Assembly (NCBI GenBank): GCA_019419725.1
Contig: DXZL01000006.1
Span: 11,344-26,838, forward strand
Source of the DNA: Veillonella sp.
Lineage (GTDB): Bacteria > Bacillota > Negativicutes > Veillonellales > Veillonellaceae
Direction of reading: 5' to 3'
Length of the DNA: 15,495 bases
The notes beneath the pieces are model-generated. The model was not told where the DNA came from. It did no database searches and worked only from the letters and a program-made list of their open reading frames with translations. Within the stretch, counting starts at the first letter, position 1; every line of letters starts with the position of its first letter. This document shows, in pieces, positions 1 through 7,522 of the stretch. The position numbers and the translations under genes were made by a program.

Positions 1-507
1 TTTGGTGGTGCTGTACCTAAACAATACATACCAGCAGTGGAAAAGGGTGCCAAAGAAACCCTAGATAAAGGCTTAATTGCAGGATATCCTATGATTGGCG
101 TGCAAGTGACACTCTTGGATGGATCTTACCACAGCGTAGACTCCTCAGAGTTAGCATTCAAAGTAGCTACGTCACAGGCTATCAAGGATGTAATTCCTAA
201 GGCGAAACCAGTCCTATTAGAACCAATCTATGAAGTTAACGTGTTTGCACCAGATGCTTTCATGGGCGACATCATGGGTGATTTGAATAGCCGTCGAGGT
301 CGTGTATTAGGCATGGAACAAAGTGAAAGAACAGGTATTTCTGTTGTTAAAGCACAAGTACCATTGGCTGAAATGGCCGACTATGTAACTGCATTGCGCT
401 CTATCACTCAAGGACAAGGCGTATTTAACCGTCAGTTCTATACTTATGAAGAGGTTCCACATAAGCAAGCGGAAGAAATTATCGCTGCTCGTAAGACTCA
501 AGAATAA
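1..507 (+). CDS. fusA: Elongation factor G, C-terminal part (5' end outside window)
   Basis: The frame is open from base 1 and ends at the TAA at 505-507, giving 168 residues of a protein whose start lies upstream. The visible part corresponds to the end of domain IV and domain V of EF-G: an FGGAVPKQYIPAVEKG segment, then LLEPIYEVNVFAPDAFMGDI, NSRRGRVLGME and the closing SITQGQGVF block are all typical of that family. EF-G is the cytoplasmic GTPase that drives ribosomal translocation and recycling. The GTPase domain is not in the window. No str-operon genes (rpsL, rpsG, tuf) follow, so this may be a second EF-G-like paralog rather than the canonical fusA; the fragment cannot settle that. An intrinsic terminator follows at 639-672, so the gene ends its transcription unit. 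The family call is firm; the choice of paralog is not. Confidence 0.85.
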   Translation, partial: FGGAVPKQYIPAVEKGAKETLDKGLIAGYPMIGVQVTLLDGSYHSVDSSELAFKVATSQAIKDVIPKAKPVLLEPIYEVNVFAPDAFMGDIMGDLNSRRGRVLGMEQSERTGISVVKAQVPLAEMADYVTALRSITQGQGVFNRQFYTYEEVPHKQAEEIIAARKTQE

Positions 508-526
508 AGTAAGACCATGTCCACGT

Positions 527-543
527 ACTGTATCAAATACAGT
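527..543 (+). repeat. Small perfect hairpin after the EF-G stop
   Basis: ACTGTAT (527-533) and ATACAGT (537-543) form a 7-bp stem with a CAA loop, 20 bp after the EF-G stop codon. There is no T tract, so it is not a terminator by itself. It could protect the 3' end of the mRNA or be incidental. Confidence 0.4.
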
Positions 544-638
544 TAGAATCACTACAACTGAATAGATAATTGCATATCGTAACAACTTAATAGCATAACA
601 ATTGACGTAAGTCATAAATTTGAATAGTATTTTACACG

Positions 639-674
639 AGCCCTCCATATATGTAGCGTATGGAGGGCTTTTAC
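639..674 (+). terminator. Intrinsic terminator after the EF-G gene
   Basis: An 11-bp perfect stem (AGCCCTCCATA at 639-649 with TATGGAGGGCT at 659-669) has a 9-nt loop and runs into a T tract at 669-672. It lies about 130 bp after the EF-G stop codon and before the next gene, which fits a rho-independent terminator. Confidence 0.85.
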
Positions 675-711
675 TAGTCCTTTATGTATATATGTGCTAA
701 CATTAAGATAA

Positions 712-717
712 TATAAT
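712..717 (+). promoter_or_regulatory. Possible -10 box for the YhcH/DMT pair
   Basis: A TATAAT hexamer lies about 48 bp before the chosen ATG at 765 and downstream of the EF-G terminator. There is no good TTGACA-like -35 box 16-18 bp upstream, so this is only a plausible promoter in AT-rich DNA. Confidence 0.3.
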
Positions 718-764
718 TCTTTATGTATCGGGTGTTATTTTCATATATCGGGAAAGGATCGTAT

Positions 765-1241
765 ATGTTTTTTTCTAGCATTACTGCAGATTATACAAAA
801 ATGGGCTATCCTAAAGCTATCGTACGAGCTTTGGATTTCCTAAAAAATACAGATTTGAAAGCATTGCCAGGCGGCCGTCATGCTATTGAAGGGGACATGA
901 TGTACGCCAATGTAGACGATGTAGAAACAAAATTTTTTGAAACTACAAAACCTGAGTCTCACCGCAATTATGTAGATATTCAATTCATGGTATGTGGCGA
1001 AGAAAATATGGGCTTTTTTGTAGATAAAGGCCTCGTAAAGCCTGTGGAGTCTCATCCAGATCGTGATTGTTATTTCTACCCAAACGAAGCTGTCGATGAA
1101 GGACAAATCCATTGCCCAGAAGGGTACTATACAGTATTCTTCCCATCTGATATCCATAGACCACTATTAGCTGTTAATGATAAGCCTATTAAAATCCGCA
1201 AGGTTGTTGTAAAAGTGCATGTGGATCTCTTAGGCGAGTAA
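765..1241 (+). CDS. YhcH/YjgK/YiaL family protein (NanQ-like, DUF386)
   Basis: This is a 158-residue cytosolic protein of the YhcH/YjgK/YiaL family, a cupin-like fold often linked to sialic acid or other sugar-acid metabolism; the E. coli member NanQ acts as an N-acetylneuraminate anomerase. Visible family signatures are ESHRNYVDIQFMVCGEE at about residues 64-80, FFPSDIHRP at about 125-133 and IRKVVVKVH at about 144-152; the two histidines (about 66 and 131) are likely metal ligands. I chose the ATG at 765 because GGGAAAGGA at 750-758 gives a well-placed ribosome binding site and the length matches the family's roughly 150 residues; the in-frame ATG at 723 has no such site. The DMT exporter starts 4 bp after the stop, so the two are probably co-transcribed. 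No sialic acid catabolic gene is nearby, so the substrate is unknown. Confidence 0.85.
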   Translation: MFFSSITADYTKMGYPKAIVRALDFLKNTDLKALPGGRHAIEGDMMYANVDDVETKFFETTKPESHRNYVDIQFMVCGEENMGFFVDKGLVKPVESHPDRDCYFYPNEAVDEGQIHCPEGYYTVFFPSDIHRPLLAVNDKPIKIRKVVVKVHVDLLGE

Positions 1242-1245
1242 TCCT

Positions 1246-2139
1246 ATGAAGCGATATGAAATTATAGGTGTCTTACTAACCCTATTAGGTGCTGTTTTAT
1301 GGGGCGTATCAGGTGCTTCAGTACAGTTCTTAAGTAACTTTAGGGATATGAACTTGGAATGGCTAGTCACCATGCGATTAATTACAGCAGGTCTGTTGAC
1401 TGTTATCTATGCATGGTTTAAATATGGTAATTCTATCTTCCATGTCTTTCGTAGTTTAAAAGATACAGCAGGCCTTATCGTTTTTGGCGTATTTGGCATG
1501 GCTTTATGCCAATATACATACTTTAAATCTATTGCTTTAGCAGGGGCCGGTATTGCGACGGTACTCCAATACTTGGCGCCATCAATGATTATTATTTATA
1601 TGCTAGCTCGTTATGGTAAAAGGCCCTCTAAAGGGGAAATTATCTCCGTTATACTGGCCTTGGTAGGTACGATTTGTTTGATGGGGAATGATGGCTTTTC
1701 TATGGAGCGATTCCCACTAGCAGTGCTCGTATGGGGACTCCTATCTGCTGTAGGGGTCGCTGTATATAGTGTTTCTCCTGTAGATTTATTATATAAATAT
1801 GGAACCTTGCCGATTGTAGGATTTGGTATGCTTCTCAGTGGTATTGTTGCTGCTATTTTATTTCATCAGCCAAATTCGTATGCTATGTGGGATGTATGGA
1901 CTGTGGTGGGTTGTTTTAATGTAGTATTTCTCGGTACGATTGTATCATTTAATGCGTATCTTGAAGGGGTTAAACGCATTGGCGCCGTTCCAGGATCCAT
2001 TTTGTCATCTATTGAACCGATTTCAGCAGCTTTCTTTGGATGGGCTTTGTTAGACAACCAATTTAGTGCATTAGGGCTAATTGGCATGGCTATGATCATT
2101 GCTACTGTTATTATAATTGCTCTAGAAAAACGTACATAG
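1246..2139 (+). CDS. EamA/DMT-family transporter (first of two tandem paralogs)
   Basis: This is a 297-residue, very hydrophobic inner-membrane protein with about ten predicted transmembrane segments arranged as two EamA repeats. Family hallmarks are an N-terminal GAVLWGVSGASVQF motif, the mid-protein GIATVLQYLAPSMIIIY segment and the ILSSIEPISAAFFGWALL block near the end of the second repeat. DMT carriers of this type export amino acids, nucleosides or other small metabolites; the substrate cannot be read from sequence. The start codon follows the YhcH-type stop by 4 bp with only a weak ribosome binding site inside the upstream gene, suggesting translational coupling. It is clearly paralogous to the gene at 2227-3168. 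Confidence 0.88.
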   Translation: MKRYEIIGVLLTLLGAVLWGVSGASVQFLSNFRDMNLEWLVTMRLITAGLLTVIYAWFKYGNSIFHVFRSLKDTAGLIVFGVFGMALCQYTYFKSIALAGAGIATVLQYLAPSMIIIYMLARYGKRPSKGEIISVILALVGTICLMGNDGFSMERFPLAVLVWGLLSAVGVAVYSVSPVDLLYKYGTLPIVGFGMLLSGIVAAILFHQPNSYAMWDVWTVVGCFNVVFLGTIVSFNAYLEGVKRIGAVPGSILSSIEPISAAFFGWALLDNQFSALGLIGMAMIIATVIIIALEKRT

Positions 2140-2142
2140 TTT

Positions 2143-2186
2143 GAGGTCTCTTTGCTGGATATTGCATTTAGAGGCCTCTTTGTTTT
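2143..2186 (+). terminator. Probable weak terminator or attenuator between the two DMT genes
   Basis: GAGGTCTCT (2143-2151) pairs with AGAGGCCTC (2170-2178), a 9-bp stem with one G-U pair and an 18-nt loop. It is followed by a T-rich stretch interrupted by one G. It lies 4 bp after the first DMT stop codon. The long loop makes it weaker than the other terminators here, so some readthrough into the second transporter is likely. Confidence 0.55.
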
Positions 2187-2226
2187 GATTGTACATAATG
2201 TGAAAGTAGTTGTTAGAGGAGGTTGC

Positions 2227-3168
2227 ATGGAGGAAAAACAATGGAAAGGTATGGGCCTTGCCATTTTAGGGGCCCTGTTTTGGGGGCTTTCAGGCACATC
2301 TGTACAATTCCTTGAAAATACAAAGCATATCAATGTGGAGTGGCTACTAGAAGCGCGTTTGCTCATAGCAGGTATATTGACGATAGGCCTTGCCTATATA
2401 AGGGATGGTAAGTGTATTTTCTCTATCTTTAAAGAACCAAAGGATATAGGGAAATTATTAGTATTTGGTATTTTAGGTATTGCTTTAGCTCAGTACTCAT
2501 ACTTCAAGGCTATTGCTATTTCAGGAGTCGGCATTGCTACAGTCCTTCAATATGTTGCGCCTACGCTAATCATTATCTATTTATTTTTGAGATACTTTAA
2601 AAAGCCATCTGTACCAGAGCTTTTCTGTATTGTATTAGCCTTGGTGGGAACACTCTGTATCGTCATGCAAGAAGGGCTAGATATTTCGAACTTTAATGTG
2701 CTTGCTTTATTCTGGGGGCTTGTATCGGCATCCAGTATCTGTGTATATACATTGCAACCTATTGAACTATTAAAGAAATATGGCACCACATCCATTGTGG
2801 GCTTTGCCATGTTTATTTGTGGTATTTTATCCTTAGCTATGTTTCAACAAGTAGAATCGGAAGCCCTCTGGGATGGCATGACCTTGTTAGGATTATTCGC
2901 CATCATCATACTTGGTACGGTCGTATCCTTTAATGCTTATATGGAAGGGGTTAGACTCATTGGTGCTGTACAAGGCTCTATACTTTCATCATTAGAACCA
3001 ATCTCAGCAGCAATCTTTGGATGGGTATTGCTAGGGAATCATTTTACGCTGGTCGGTATTTTTGGCATGATTTCTATCATTGCTACTGTGTTTATTATTG
3101 CTTGGGATCGTCAACGACAAATTAAACGAGAAGTACTAAAAAAATTAAATAAAGAGGAAATTGTGTGA
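2227..3168 (+). CDS. EamA/DMT-family transporter (second tandem paralog)
   Basis: This is a 313-residue membrane protein with two EamA repeats and about ten hydrophobic segments. It aligns by eye over its whole length with the preceding transporter: GALFWGLSGTSVQFLENTKH against its counterpart near the N-terminus, GIATVLQYVAPTLIIIY in the middle, and ILSSLEPISAAIFGWVLLGN near the end. The ATG at 2227 is preceded by AGAGGAGG (2215-2222), so I prefer it to an in-frame TTG at 2152 that lies inside the intergenic hairpin. The charged C-terminal tail (about residues 293-313, rich in K, R and E) is longer than in the first copy and is probably cytoplasmic. The pair most likely arose by tandem duplication; whether the two share a substrate is not known. 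Confidence 0.88.
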   Translation: MEEKQWKGMGLAILGALFWGLSGTSVQFLENTKHINVEWLLEARLLIAGILTIGLAYIRDGKCIFSIFKEPKDIGKLLVFGILGIALAQYSYFKAIAISGVGIATVLQYVAPTLIIIYLFLRYFKKPSVPELFCIVLALVGTLCIVMQEGLDISNFNVLALFWGLVSASSICVYTLQPIELLKKYGTTSIVGFAMFICGILSLAMFQQVESEALWDGMTLLGLFAIIILGTVVSFNAYMEGVRLIGAVQGSILSSLEPISAAIFGWVLLGNHFTLVGIFGMISIIATVFIIAWDRQRQIKREVLKKLNKEEIV

Positions 3169-3225
3169 TCTGCGTGTGTATGTTTTTTATTTCTAAAAAT
3201 ATCAATATAAGTTATAATAAATACA

Positions 3226-3262
3226 AGAATTATTATTGATGGATATAGAAATTTATAATTCT
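3226..3262. repeat. AT-rich inverted repeat upstream of the AbgA-like gene
   Basis: AGAATTAT (3226-3233) is perfectly inverted as ATAATTCT (3255-3262). It lies in the 191-bp AT-rich gap between the second DMT gene and the AbgA-like gene, about 100 bp before the start. It could be an operator, but chance is possible in such AT-rich DNA. Confidence 0.3.
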
Positions 3263-3359
3263 GTATACATAATCTTATTGGTTGACTATCTAATTAGCTA
3301 TTTGTGGAGCTCTTCATATAGTTGAAGTATAGGTATCTATTGTATTTTAGGAGGTAAGT

Positions 3360-4655
3360 ATGTCTGTAAAAGATTTCGTACAACAACGCCGCGATGATTT
3401 TATCGCTTTACGTCGTGATTTTCATATGTATCCGGAGCCAGCTTGGCTCGAATATCGTTCTGCTGCCAAAGTTGCTGAAAAGCTAATTGCCTTGGGTTAT
3501 GATGTGGCACTCGGTGCAGATGTACTCGATTTAGATTCTCGTATGGGGTTGCCTAGCGAAGATGTTATGAAAGCAGCAATGGCTCGTGCTATGGATGAAG
3601 GTGCTGATCCTGAACTAGTAGAGAAGATGGGCTATGGTAAAACAGCTATTGTAGCAACTATGAAGTTCAGTGCTGATGGTCCTGTAGTAGCATTCCGTGC
3701 AGATATGGATTCCAATGATGTAATCGAATCTAAAGCATCTAACCATATTCCTGCTAAGGCTGGTTTCCGTTCCCGCCATGAGAAGGCTATGCATGCTTGT
3801 GGTCATGATACACATATGACAATGGGCCTTGGCCTTGCTGAATATATTGCTACACATAAGGATGGCTTGAAGGGTACTATTAAACTTATCTTCCAACCAG
3901 CAGAGGAAGGCGTGCGTGGTGCTAAAGCGATGGTAGAGGCTGGTGTAGTAGATGATGTCGACTTGATGTTCGGCATGCATATCGGATTTAATGAACAGTT
4001 ATCTAATTGCTTTGCTTGTAGTGATCATGGATTTTTAGCGACTACAAAACTTGATGCTGTATTCCATGGCTATTCTTCCCATGCAGGTGGTTCTCCAGAA
4101 AAGGCTCAAAATGCCATGCTTGCAGGCTGTACAGCTGTTATTAACTTACAAGCCATTGCTCGCCATAGTGGGGGTGCATCTCGCATGAATGTAGGTGTTT
4201 TTGAAAGTGGTACAGGTCGCAATGTTACTCCTGATGTAGCAACACTTAAATTAGAAACTCGTGGTGCTACTACAGAGATCAATGATTATATGATTGAACG
4301 CACCAAAACTATTATTAAAGGTGCTGCAGAAATGCATGATTGTACCTTTGAAATTACAAAACAAGGTGAAACTCCTGCAGGCCGTATTAGCGATGATTTA
4401 GCTCGCGAAGTACAATCTATCATTGAACCATTGGGTATCTTTAAAGATGTACCATTTGATTATAGCGGTGGCGGTAGTGAAGACTGTGCGTATTTCTTAA
4501 ATCGTGTTATTGATCGTGGTGGTCGAGCAACCTATATGGTATTGGGCTCAGCTATTAAAGCACCTCATCACAATCCATTATTCGATATTGATGAAGAAGA
4601 CATGCTAAATGGCATTATTGCGTTAGGTACAATTGCTACTCACTATTTAAAATAG
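3360..4655 (+). CDS. M20 family amidohydrolase, AbgA-like (p-aminobenzoyl-glutamate hydrolase subunit A type)
   Basis: This is a 431-residue cytosolic metallo-amidohydrolase of the M20D group. AbgA of E. coli (about 436 residues), with AbgB, cleaves p-aminobenzoyl-glutamate to p-aminobenzoate and glutamate; related enzymes cleave N-acyl amino acids or dipeptides. Likely metal ligands are C147 and H149 in HACGHDTH, E182/E183 in QPAEEG, H207 in GMHIG and H404 in the HHNP segment. Segments recalled from AbgA are ALGADVLDLDSRMGLPSED (about 50-68), GVVDDVD (about 195-201) and the SSHAGGSPEKAQNA dimerisation-domain motif (about 239-252). A strong AGGAGG site at 3349-3354 supports the ATG at 3360. 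No AbgB partner or AbgT carrier is in the window, so it may act alone on a different N-acyl substrate. Confidence 0.85.
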   Translation: MSVKDFVQQRRDDFIALRRDFHMYPEPAWLEYRSAAKVAEKLIALGYDVALGADVLDLDSRMGLPSEDVMKAAMARAMDEGADPELVEKMGYGKTAIVATMKFSADGPVVAFRADMDSNDVIESKASNHIPAKAGFRSRHEKAMHACGHDTHMTMGLGLAEYIATHKDGLKGTIKLIFQPAEEGVRGAKAMVEAGVVDDVDLMFGMHIGFNEQLSNCFACSDHGFLATTKLDAVFHGYSSHAGGSPEKAQNAMLAGCTAVINLQAIARHSGGASRMNVGVFESGTGRNVTPDVATLKLETRGATTEINDYMIERTKTIIKGAAEMHDCTFEITKQGETPAGRISDDLAREVQSIIEPLGIFKDVPFDYSGGGSEDCAYFLNRVIDRGGRATYMVLGSAIKAPHHNPLFDIDEEDMLNGIIALGTIATHYLK

Positions 4656-4677
4656 GACATATTGATTGAGATATTGT

Positions 4678-4726
4678 GATGCATACATCTAAACTATAGG
4701 TACATAACTATATAGATGTATGCATC
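4678..4726. repeat. 14-bp perfect inverted repeat between the two M20 genes
   Basis: GATGCATACATCTA (4678-4691) is perfectly inverted as TAGATGTATGCATC (4713-4726), with a nested TATAG/CTATA stem (4695-4699 with 4708-4712) inside the loop. It starts 22 bp after the AbgA-like stop codon. No T tract follows on the + strand, so it is not a classical terminator; an mRNA 3'-end stabiliser or a protein-binding palindrome is equally possible. Confidence 0.6.
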
Positions 4727-4787
4727 GAAATATGTATAGTGTGCTATATATTAGATGTAATATGAGTATTAGATTGTGAGGTGTTAT

Positions 4788-6032
4788 ATGGTTCAACGAG
4801 ATCGATTAGCTAAGGACTTTGATTCTATGGCACAGTTGACTGCACCTGGTGAAGGGATAAATCGTCTGGCTTTTACAGATACAGACTGGAAAGGGCGCCA
4901 ATATATTATTGATTGTATGACTGATGCGGGTCTAACTGTAGAGATAGACGATTTTGGAAATGTGCTAGGCTATAAGGTAGGTAAGAATCCTGATTTACCG
5001 GTTGTCATGGTTGGTTCTCATACGGACAGCGTACCTAATGGGGGCAATTATGATGGTGTTGTGGGTGTATTATCTGCTATCGAAGCGGTTCGCAGTATGA
5101 CTGATGATGGTTTTGAACATGACCATACTATTGCAGTAGTAGACTTTATGTGTGAAGAGTCTAGCCGCTTTGGAGCAGCCACATTGGGTAGTAAAGCTAT
5201 GCGCGGTGAATTGACATTGCAAGATTTACATCGTTTAGTAGATAAACAAGGCATTTCTTTGTATGAGGTATTAAAAGAGCGTAATTTAAATCCAGATGCT
5301 ATTGAATATATGGAATATAAGAGACCTGTAAAGTCTTTCACAGAAATTCATATTGAACAAGGTAAAGTGTTAGAGCACGAAGCTAAACCCATCGGCATTG
5401 TAACAGGGATTGCTGCACCAGAGCGGTTCTATGTAACCATTCGCGGTAATGCGGATCATAGTGGGGCCACACCAATGAACTTGCGTCATGATGCGTTATG
5501 TGGGGCTTCAAAAATCATCCTCGGTATTGAGGAGATTGCATCCATGCAAGAAGAGCCTCCAGTAGTGGGCACAGTCGGGGTAGTAGAGGTTGTGCCAGGA
5601 GCGATGAACGTTATTCCTGGGGCAGTAAAACTCGGTGTAGATATTCGCAGTATTTCTAAGGTGGCCCGAGATTCTGTAGTTACCCTCATTAAGGAATTTA
5701 TTGATGTTATTGCAGAGAAACGAGGTTTATCTTATACGATTGAACCTATTGCACAAGATCATCCGGTGGTGATGCATCCTGTGATGATTCGCGAAATTGA
5801 AGAGGCTGTTAAGTCTCTAGGCGTAGACTATATGACCATGCCAAGCGGTGCTGGTCATGATGCTATGCATTGGGCGGATGTAGTTCCTACAGGGATGATT
5901 TTTATTCCATGCCGCGAAGGTATCAGCCATAATCCGGCTGAATTTGCAGATATGGATGACATCGTTACGGGAGCTAAGATATTAGACACGGTGCTAAGAA
6001 AGCTTAGCTTAGAAAGTACTAAACTTAACTAG
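4788..6032 (+). CDS. M20 family Zn-dependent hydrolase, N-carbamoyl-L-amino acid hydrolase / allantoate amidohydrolase type
   Basis: This is a 414-residue cytosolic dinuclear metal hydrolase of the hydantoinase/carbamoylase branch of M20. Such enzymes remove the carbamoyl or ureido group from N-carbamoyl amino acids, allantoate or ureidoglycine-like substrates, releasing ammonia and CO2. Family motifs in order are GSHTDSVPNGGNYDGVVGVL (H78, D80 and D89 as likely ligands), CEESSRFGAATLGSKAM (E123/E124), HIEQGKVLE (H188), NADHSGATPMNLRHDAL (the dimerisation domain), VVPGAMNVIPG, and SGAGHDAMHWA with CREGISHNPAEF (H381). I took the ATG at 4788 because GAGGTG at 4778-4783 is a suitable ribosome binding site; a GTG four codons upstream is inside that site. 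It lies between an AbgA-like hydrolase and a DcuC-type carrier. Exact substrate within the family cannot be decided from sequence. Confidence 0.87.
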   Translation: MVQRDRLAKDFDSMAQLTAPGEGINRLAFTDTDWKGRQYIIDCMTDAGLTVEIDDFGNVLGYKVGKNPDLPVVMVGSHTDSVPNGGNYDGVVGVLSAIEAVRSMTDDGFEHDHTIAVVDFMCEESSRFGAATLGSKAMRGELTLQDLHRLVDKQGISLYEVLKERNLNPDAIEYMEYKRPVKSFTEIHIEQGKVLEHEAKPIGIVTGIAAPERFYVTIRGNADHSGATPMNLRHDALCGASKIILGIEEIASMQEEPPVVGTVGVVEVVPGAMNVIPGAVKLGVDIRSISKVARDSVVTLIKEFIDVIAEKRGLSYTIEPIAQDHPVVMHPVMIREIEEAVKSLGVDYMTMPSGAGHDAMHWADVVPTGMIFIPCREGISHNPAEFADMDDIVTGAKILDTVLRKLSLESTKLN

Positions 6033-6121
6033 ATTGAGTGCAGTGGAATATTTGATGTAGATATAATTTAGTTAGAAATGTGTTAACTAGCTAAGATATC
6101 ATATTTTACGTGGTTAGAAGG

Positions 6122-6174
6122 GTGTATTCCGCAATAGAATGGCAGAGAATACTCGCTATTGGTAGGGAATACAC
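6122..6174 (+). promoter_or_regulatory. Long interrupted hairpin just before the dcuC-like gene
   Basis: GTGTATTCC (6122-6130) pairs perfectly with GGAATACAC (6166-6174), and inside it CAATAG (6132-6137) pairs with CTATTG (6156-6161). The structure ends 5 bases before the GGAGAG ribosome binding site (6180-6185). Its location suggests a 5'-leader structure or an operator affecting the carrier gene; it matches no leader family I recognise. Confidence 0.5.
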
Positions 6175-6188
6175 GGATTGGAGAGATT

Positions 6189-7442
6189 ATGGTTATTGCT
6201 GGTATTGTTATCGTAGTGGCGACGTTTATTGCCATTATTAAGCAGTTTGAAACACGGCTTGTGTTGTTATTATCGGGCTTGTTAATGTGCTTTATTGGTG
6301 GGCAGATTGGTGCTGGTACGACAGCCTTTGTAAAAGAACTTACAAATCCAGGCCTTGTACCAACTATTTGTACAGTGCTTGGTTTTAGTTATGTTATGGA
6401 GTATACAAAATGTACAGAGCACATGGTATATTTCATCTCTGCAGGCCTTAAAAAAATGACTAAAATCATCATCCCTGGTGCTGTTATTATTACGTTCTTG
6501 ATTAACATTGCGTTACCTACAGCGGCAGGCTGTGCAGCGGCAGTAGGTGCTCTATTAATTCCTGCACTTATTCGCTCCGGTGTACATCCAGCGATGGCAG
6601 GCTCTGCTATTTTCCTAGGTACATGGGGCAGTGCATTGAGCCCAGGTCTTATGTTTAACCCTCAAGTAGCACAATTAGCAGGTGAAGACGTAATGACCGT
6701 TATTGCGAGCTTCTCTATGCAAGCTATTATTGGTATTGTCGTAGCAGCTATCTTGCTCAATATCGTAGCTATCGTTAAGAAGGAACATACTGGCTATGTA
6801 TTAAAAGATGCTAATGAAGAAGAAGGCAAAGAATTTAAAGTAAACTATCTCTATGCTATTATTCCGATTATTCCTCTAGTGTTACTTGTACTCGGTAGTA
6901 AACAAGTAGCGGTGATTCCTGAAATTTCTGTTCCTGTATCTATGCTCATTGGTACAGCTATCGGTATTATTGCCGTACGTCCGAATGTAACGGAAGCAGT
7001 TAAGAAATTCTTCCGCGGTACTGGCGATGGCATGTGTGATGTAGTAGGTCTTATGGCTGCTGCTGCAGCCTTTACAGCTGGTATGCAGTACATTGGACTT
7101 ACAAGTGCACTCATTGATGGTATGAAGAACTCTCAACAAATCGCTCAAATCGGTGCTGCCTTTGGTCCATTCTTATTGGCAGTTATCTCTGGTTCTGGTA
7201 ATGCGGCAGCCCTTGCGTTTAACGGTGCTGTTACACCGCATGCGGCAGACTTTGGCTATGGAATTATGCAACTCGGCTCCATGGCCCAATTAGGTGCTGG
7301 CATCGGTCGTAGTATGAGTCCAGTAGCAGGTGCAGGGATTATCATTGCTGGCCTTGCAGGTATTAACCCTATGGAAATGGCAAAACGCAATGCTGTACCA
7401 TGTATCATTGCTACCGTAGTGATTATGCTCTTGTTACTATGA
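6189..7442 (+). CDS. dcuC: C4-dicarboxylate transporter, DcuC family
   Basis: This is a 417-residue polytopic inner-membrane protein with about eleven to twelve hydrophobic segments and a charged loop around residues 200-218 (KKEHTGYVLKDANEEEGKE). Family signatures include the duplicated hairpin-type motifs TAAGCAAAVGALLIPALI in the first half and ISGSGNAAALAFNGAV, then GIGRSMSPVAGAGIIIAGLAG, in the second half; these resemble the TGSGNAPFYAF and LGRTLSPVSGVV blocks of E. coli DcuC. DcuC-type carriers exchange or export succinate, fumarate, malate or aspartate during anaerobic growth. I chose the ATG at 6189, preceded by GGAGAG, over an in-frame TTG at 6159. Following two M20 amidohydrolases, it may carry a carboxylated substrate or product of theirs, which is inference. 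The family is well supported, the substrate less so. Confidence 0.85.
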   Translation: MVIAGIVIVVATFIAIIKQFETRLVLLLSGLLMCFIGGQIGAGTTAFVKELTNPGLVPTICTVLGFSYVMEYTKCTEHMVYFISAGLKKMTKIIIPGAVIITFLINIALPTAAGCAAAVGALLIPALIRSGVHPAMAGSAIFLGTWGSALSPGLMFNPQVAQLAGEDVMTVIASFSMQAIIGIVVAAILLNIVAIVKKEHTGYVLKDANEEEGKEFKVNYLYAIIPIIPLVLLVLGSKQVAVIPEISVPVSMLIGTAIGIIAVRPNVTEAVKKFFRGTGDGMCDVVGLMAAAAAFTAGMQYIGLTSALIDGMKNSQQIAQIGAAFGPFLLAVISGSGNAAALAFNGAVTPHAADFGYGIMQLGSMAQLGAGIGRSMSPVAGAGIIIAGLAGINPMEMAKRNAVPCIIATVVIMLLLL

Positions 7443-7487
7443 TTAGATTAAAATGTAGCTGTAAAACTATAAGGTTTTAACTCACCG

Positions 7488-7517
7488 GTGTTTTAAAGAA
7501 TTTAAACTTTAAAACAC
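7488..7517. repeat. 11-bp perfect AT-rich hairpin after the dcuC-like gene
   Basis: GTGTTTTAAAG (7488-7498) pairs perfectly with CTTTAAAACAC (7507-7517) across an 8-nt loop. No T tract follows on the + strand. It lies between the dcuC-like stop and the strong bidirectional terminator, so it may be an accessory 3'-end structure. Confidence 0.5.
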
Positions 7518-7522
7518 ATAAT

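Noticed and set aside
307..648. 113-residue open frame on the - strand
   Set aside because: It runs antisense to the EF-G coding end and into its terminator; no recognisable protein features.
1866..2366. 166-residue open frame on the - strand
   Set aside because: It crosses the end of one DMT gene and the start of the other, both well supported, and has no ribosome binding site.
3282..3310. TTGACT as a promoter -35 box for the AbgA-like gene
   Set aside because: No TATAAT-like hexamer lies 16-18 bp downstream; the region at 3305-3310 is GC-containing and unlike a -10 box.
5993..6007. CTAAG/CTTAG hairpin at the end of the carbamoylase-like gene
   Set aside because: It is a 5-bp stem within coding sequence with no T tract, so it is too weak to call a terminator.
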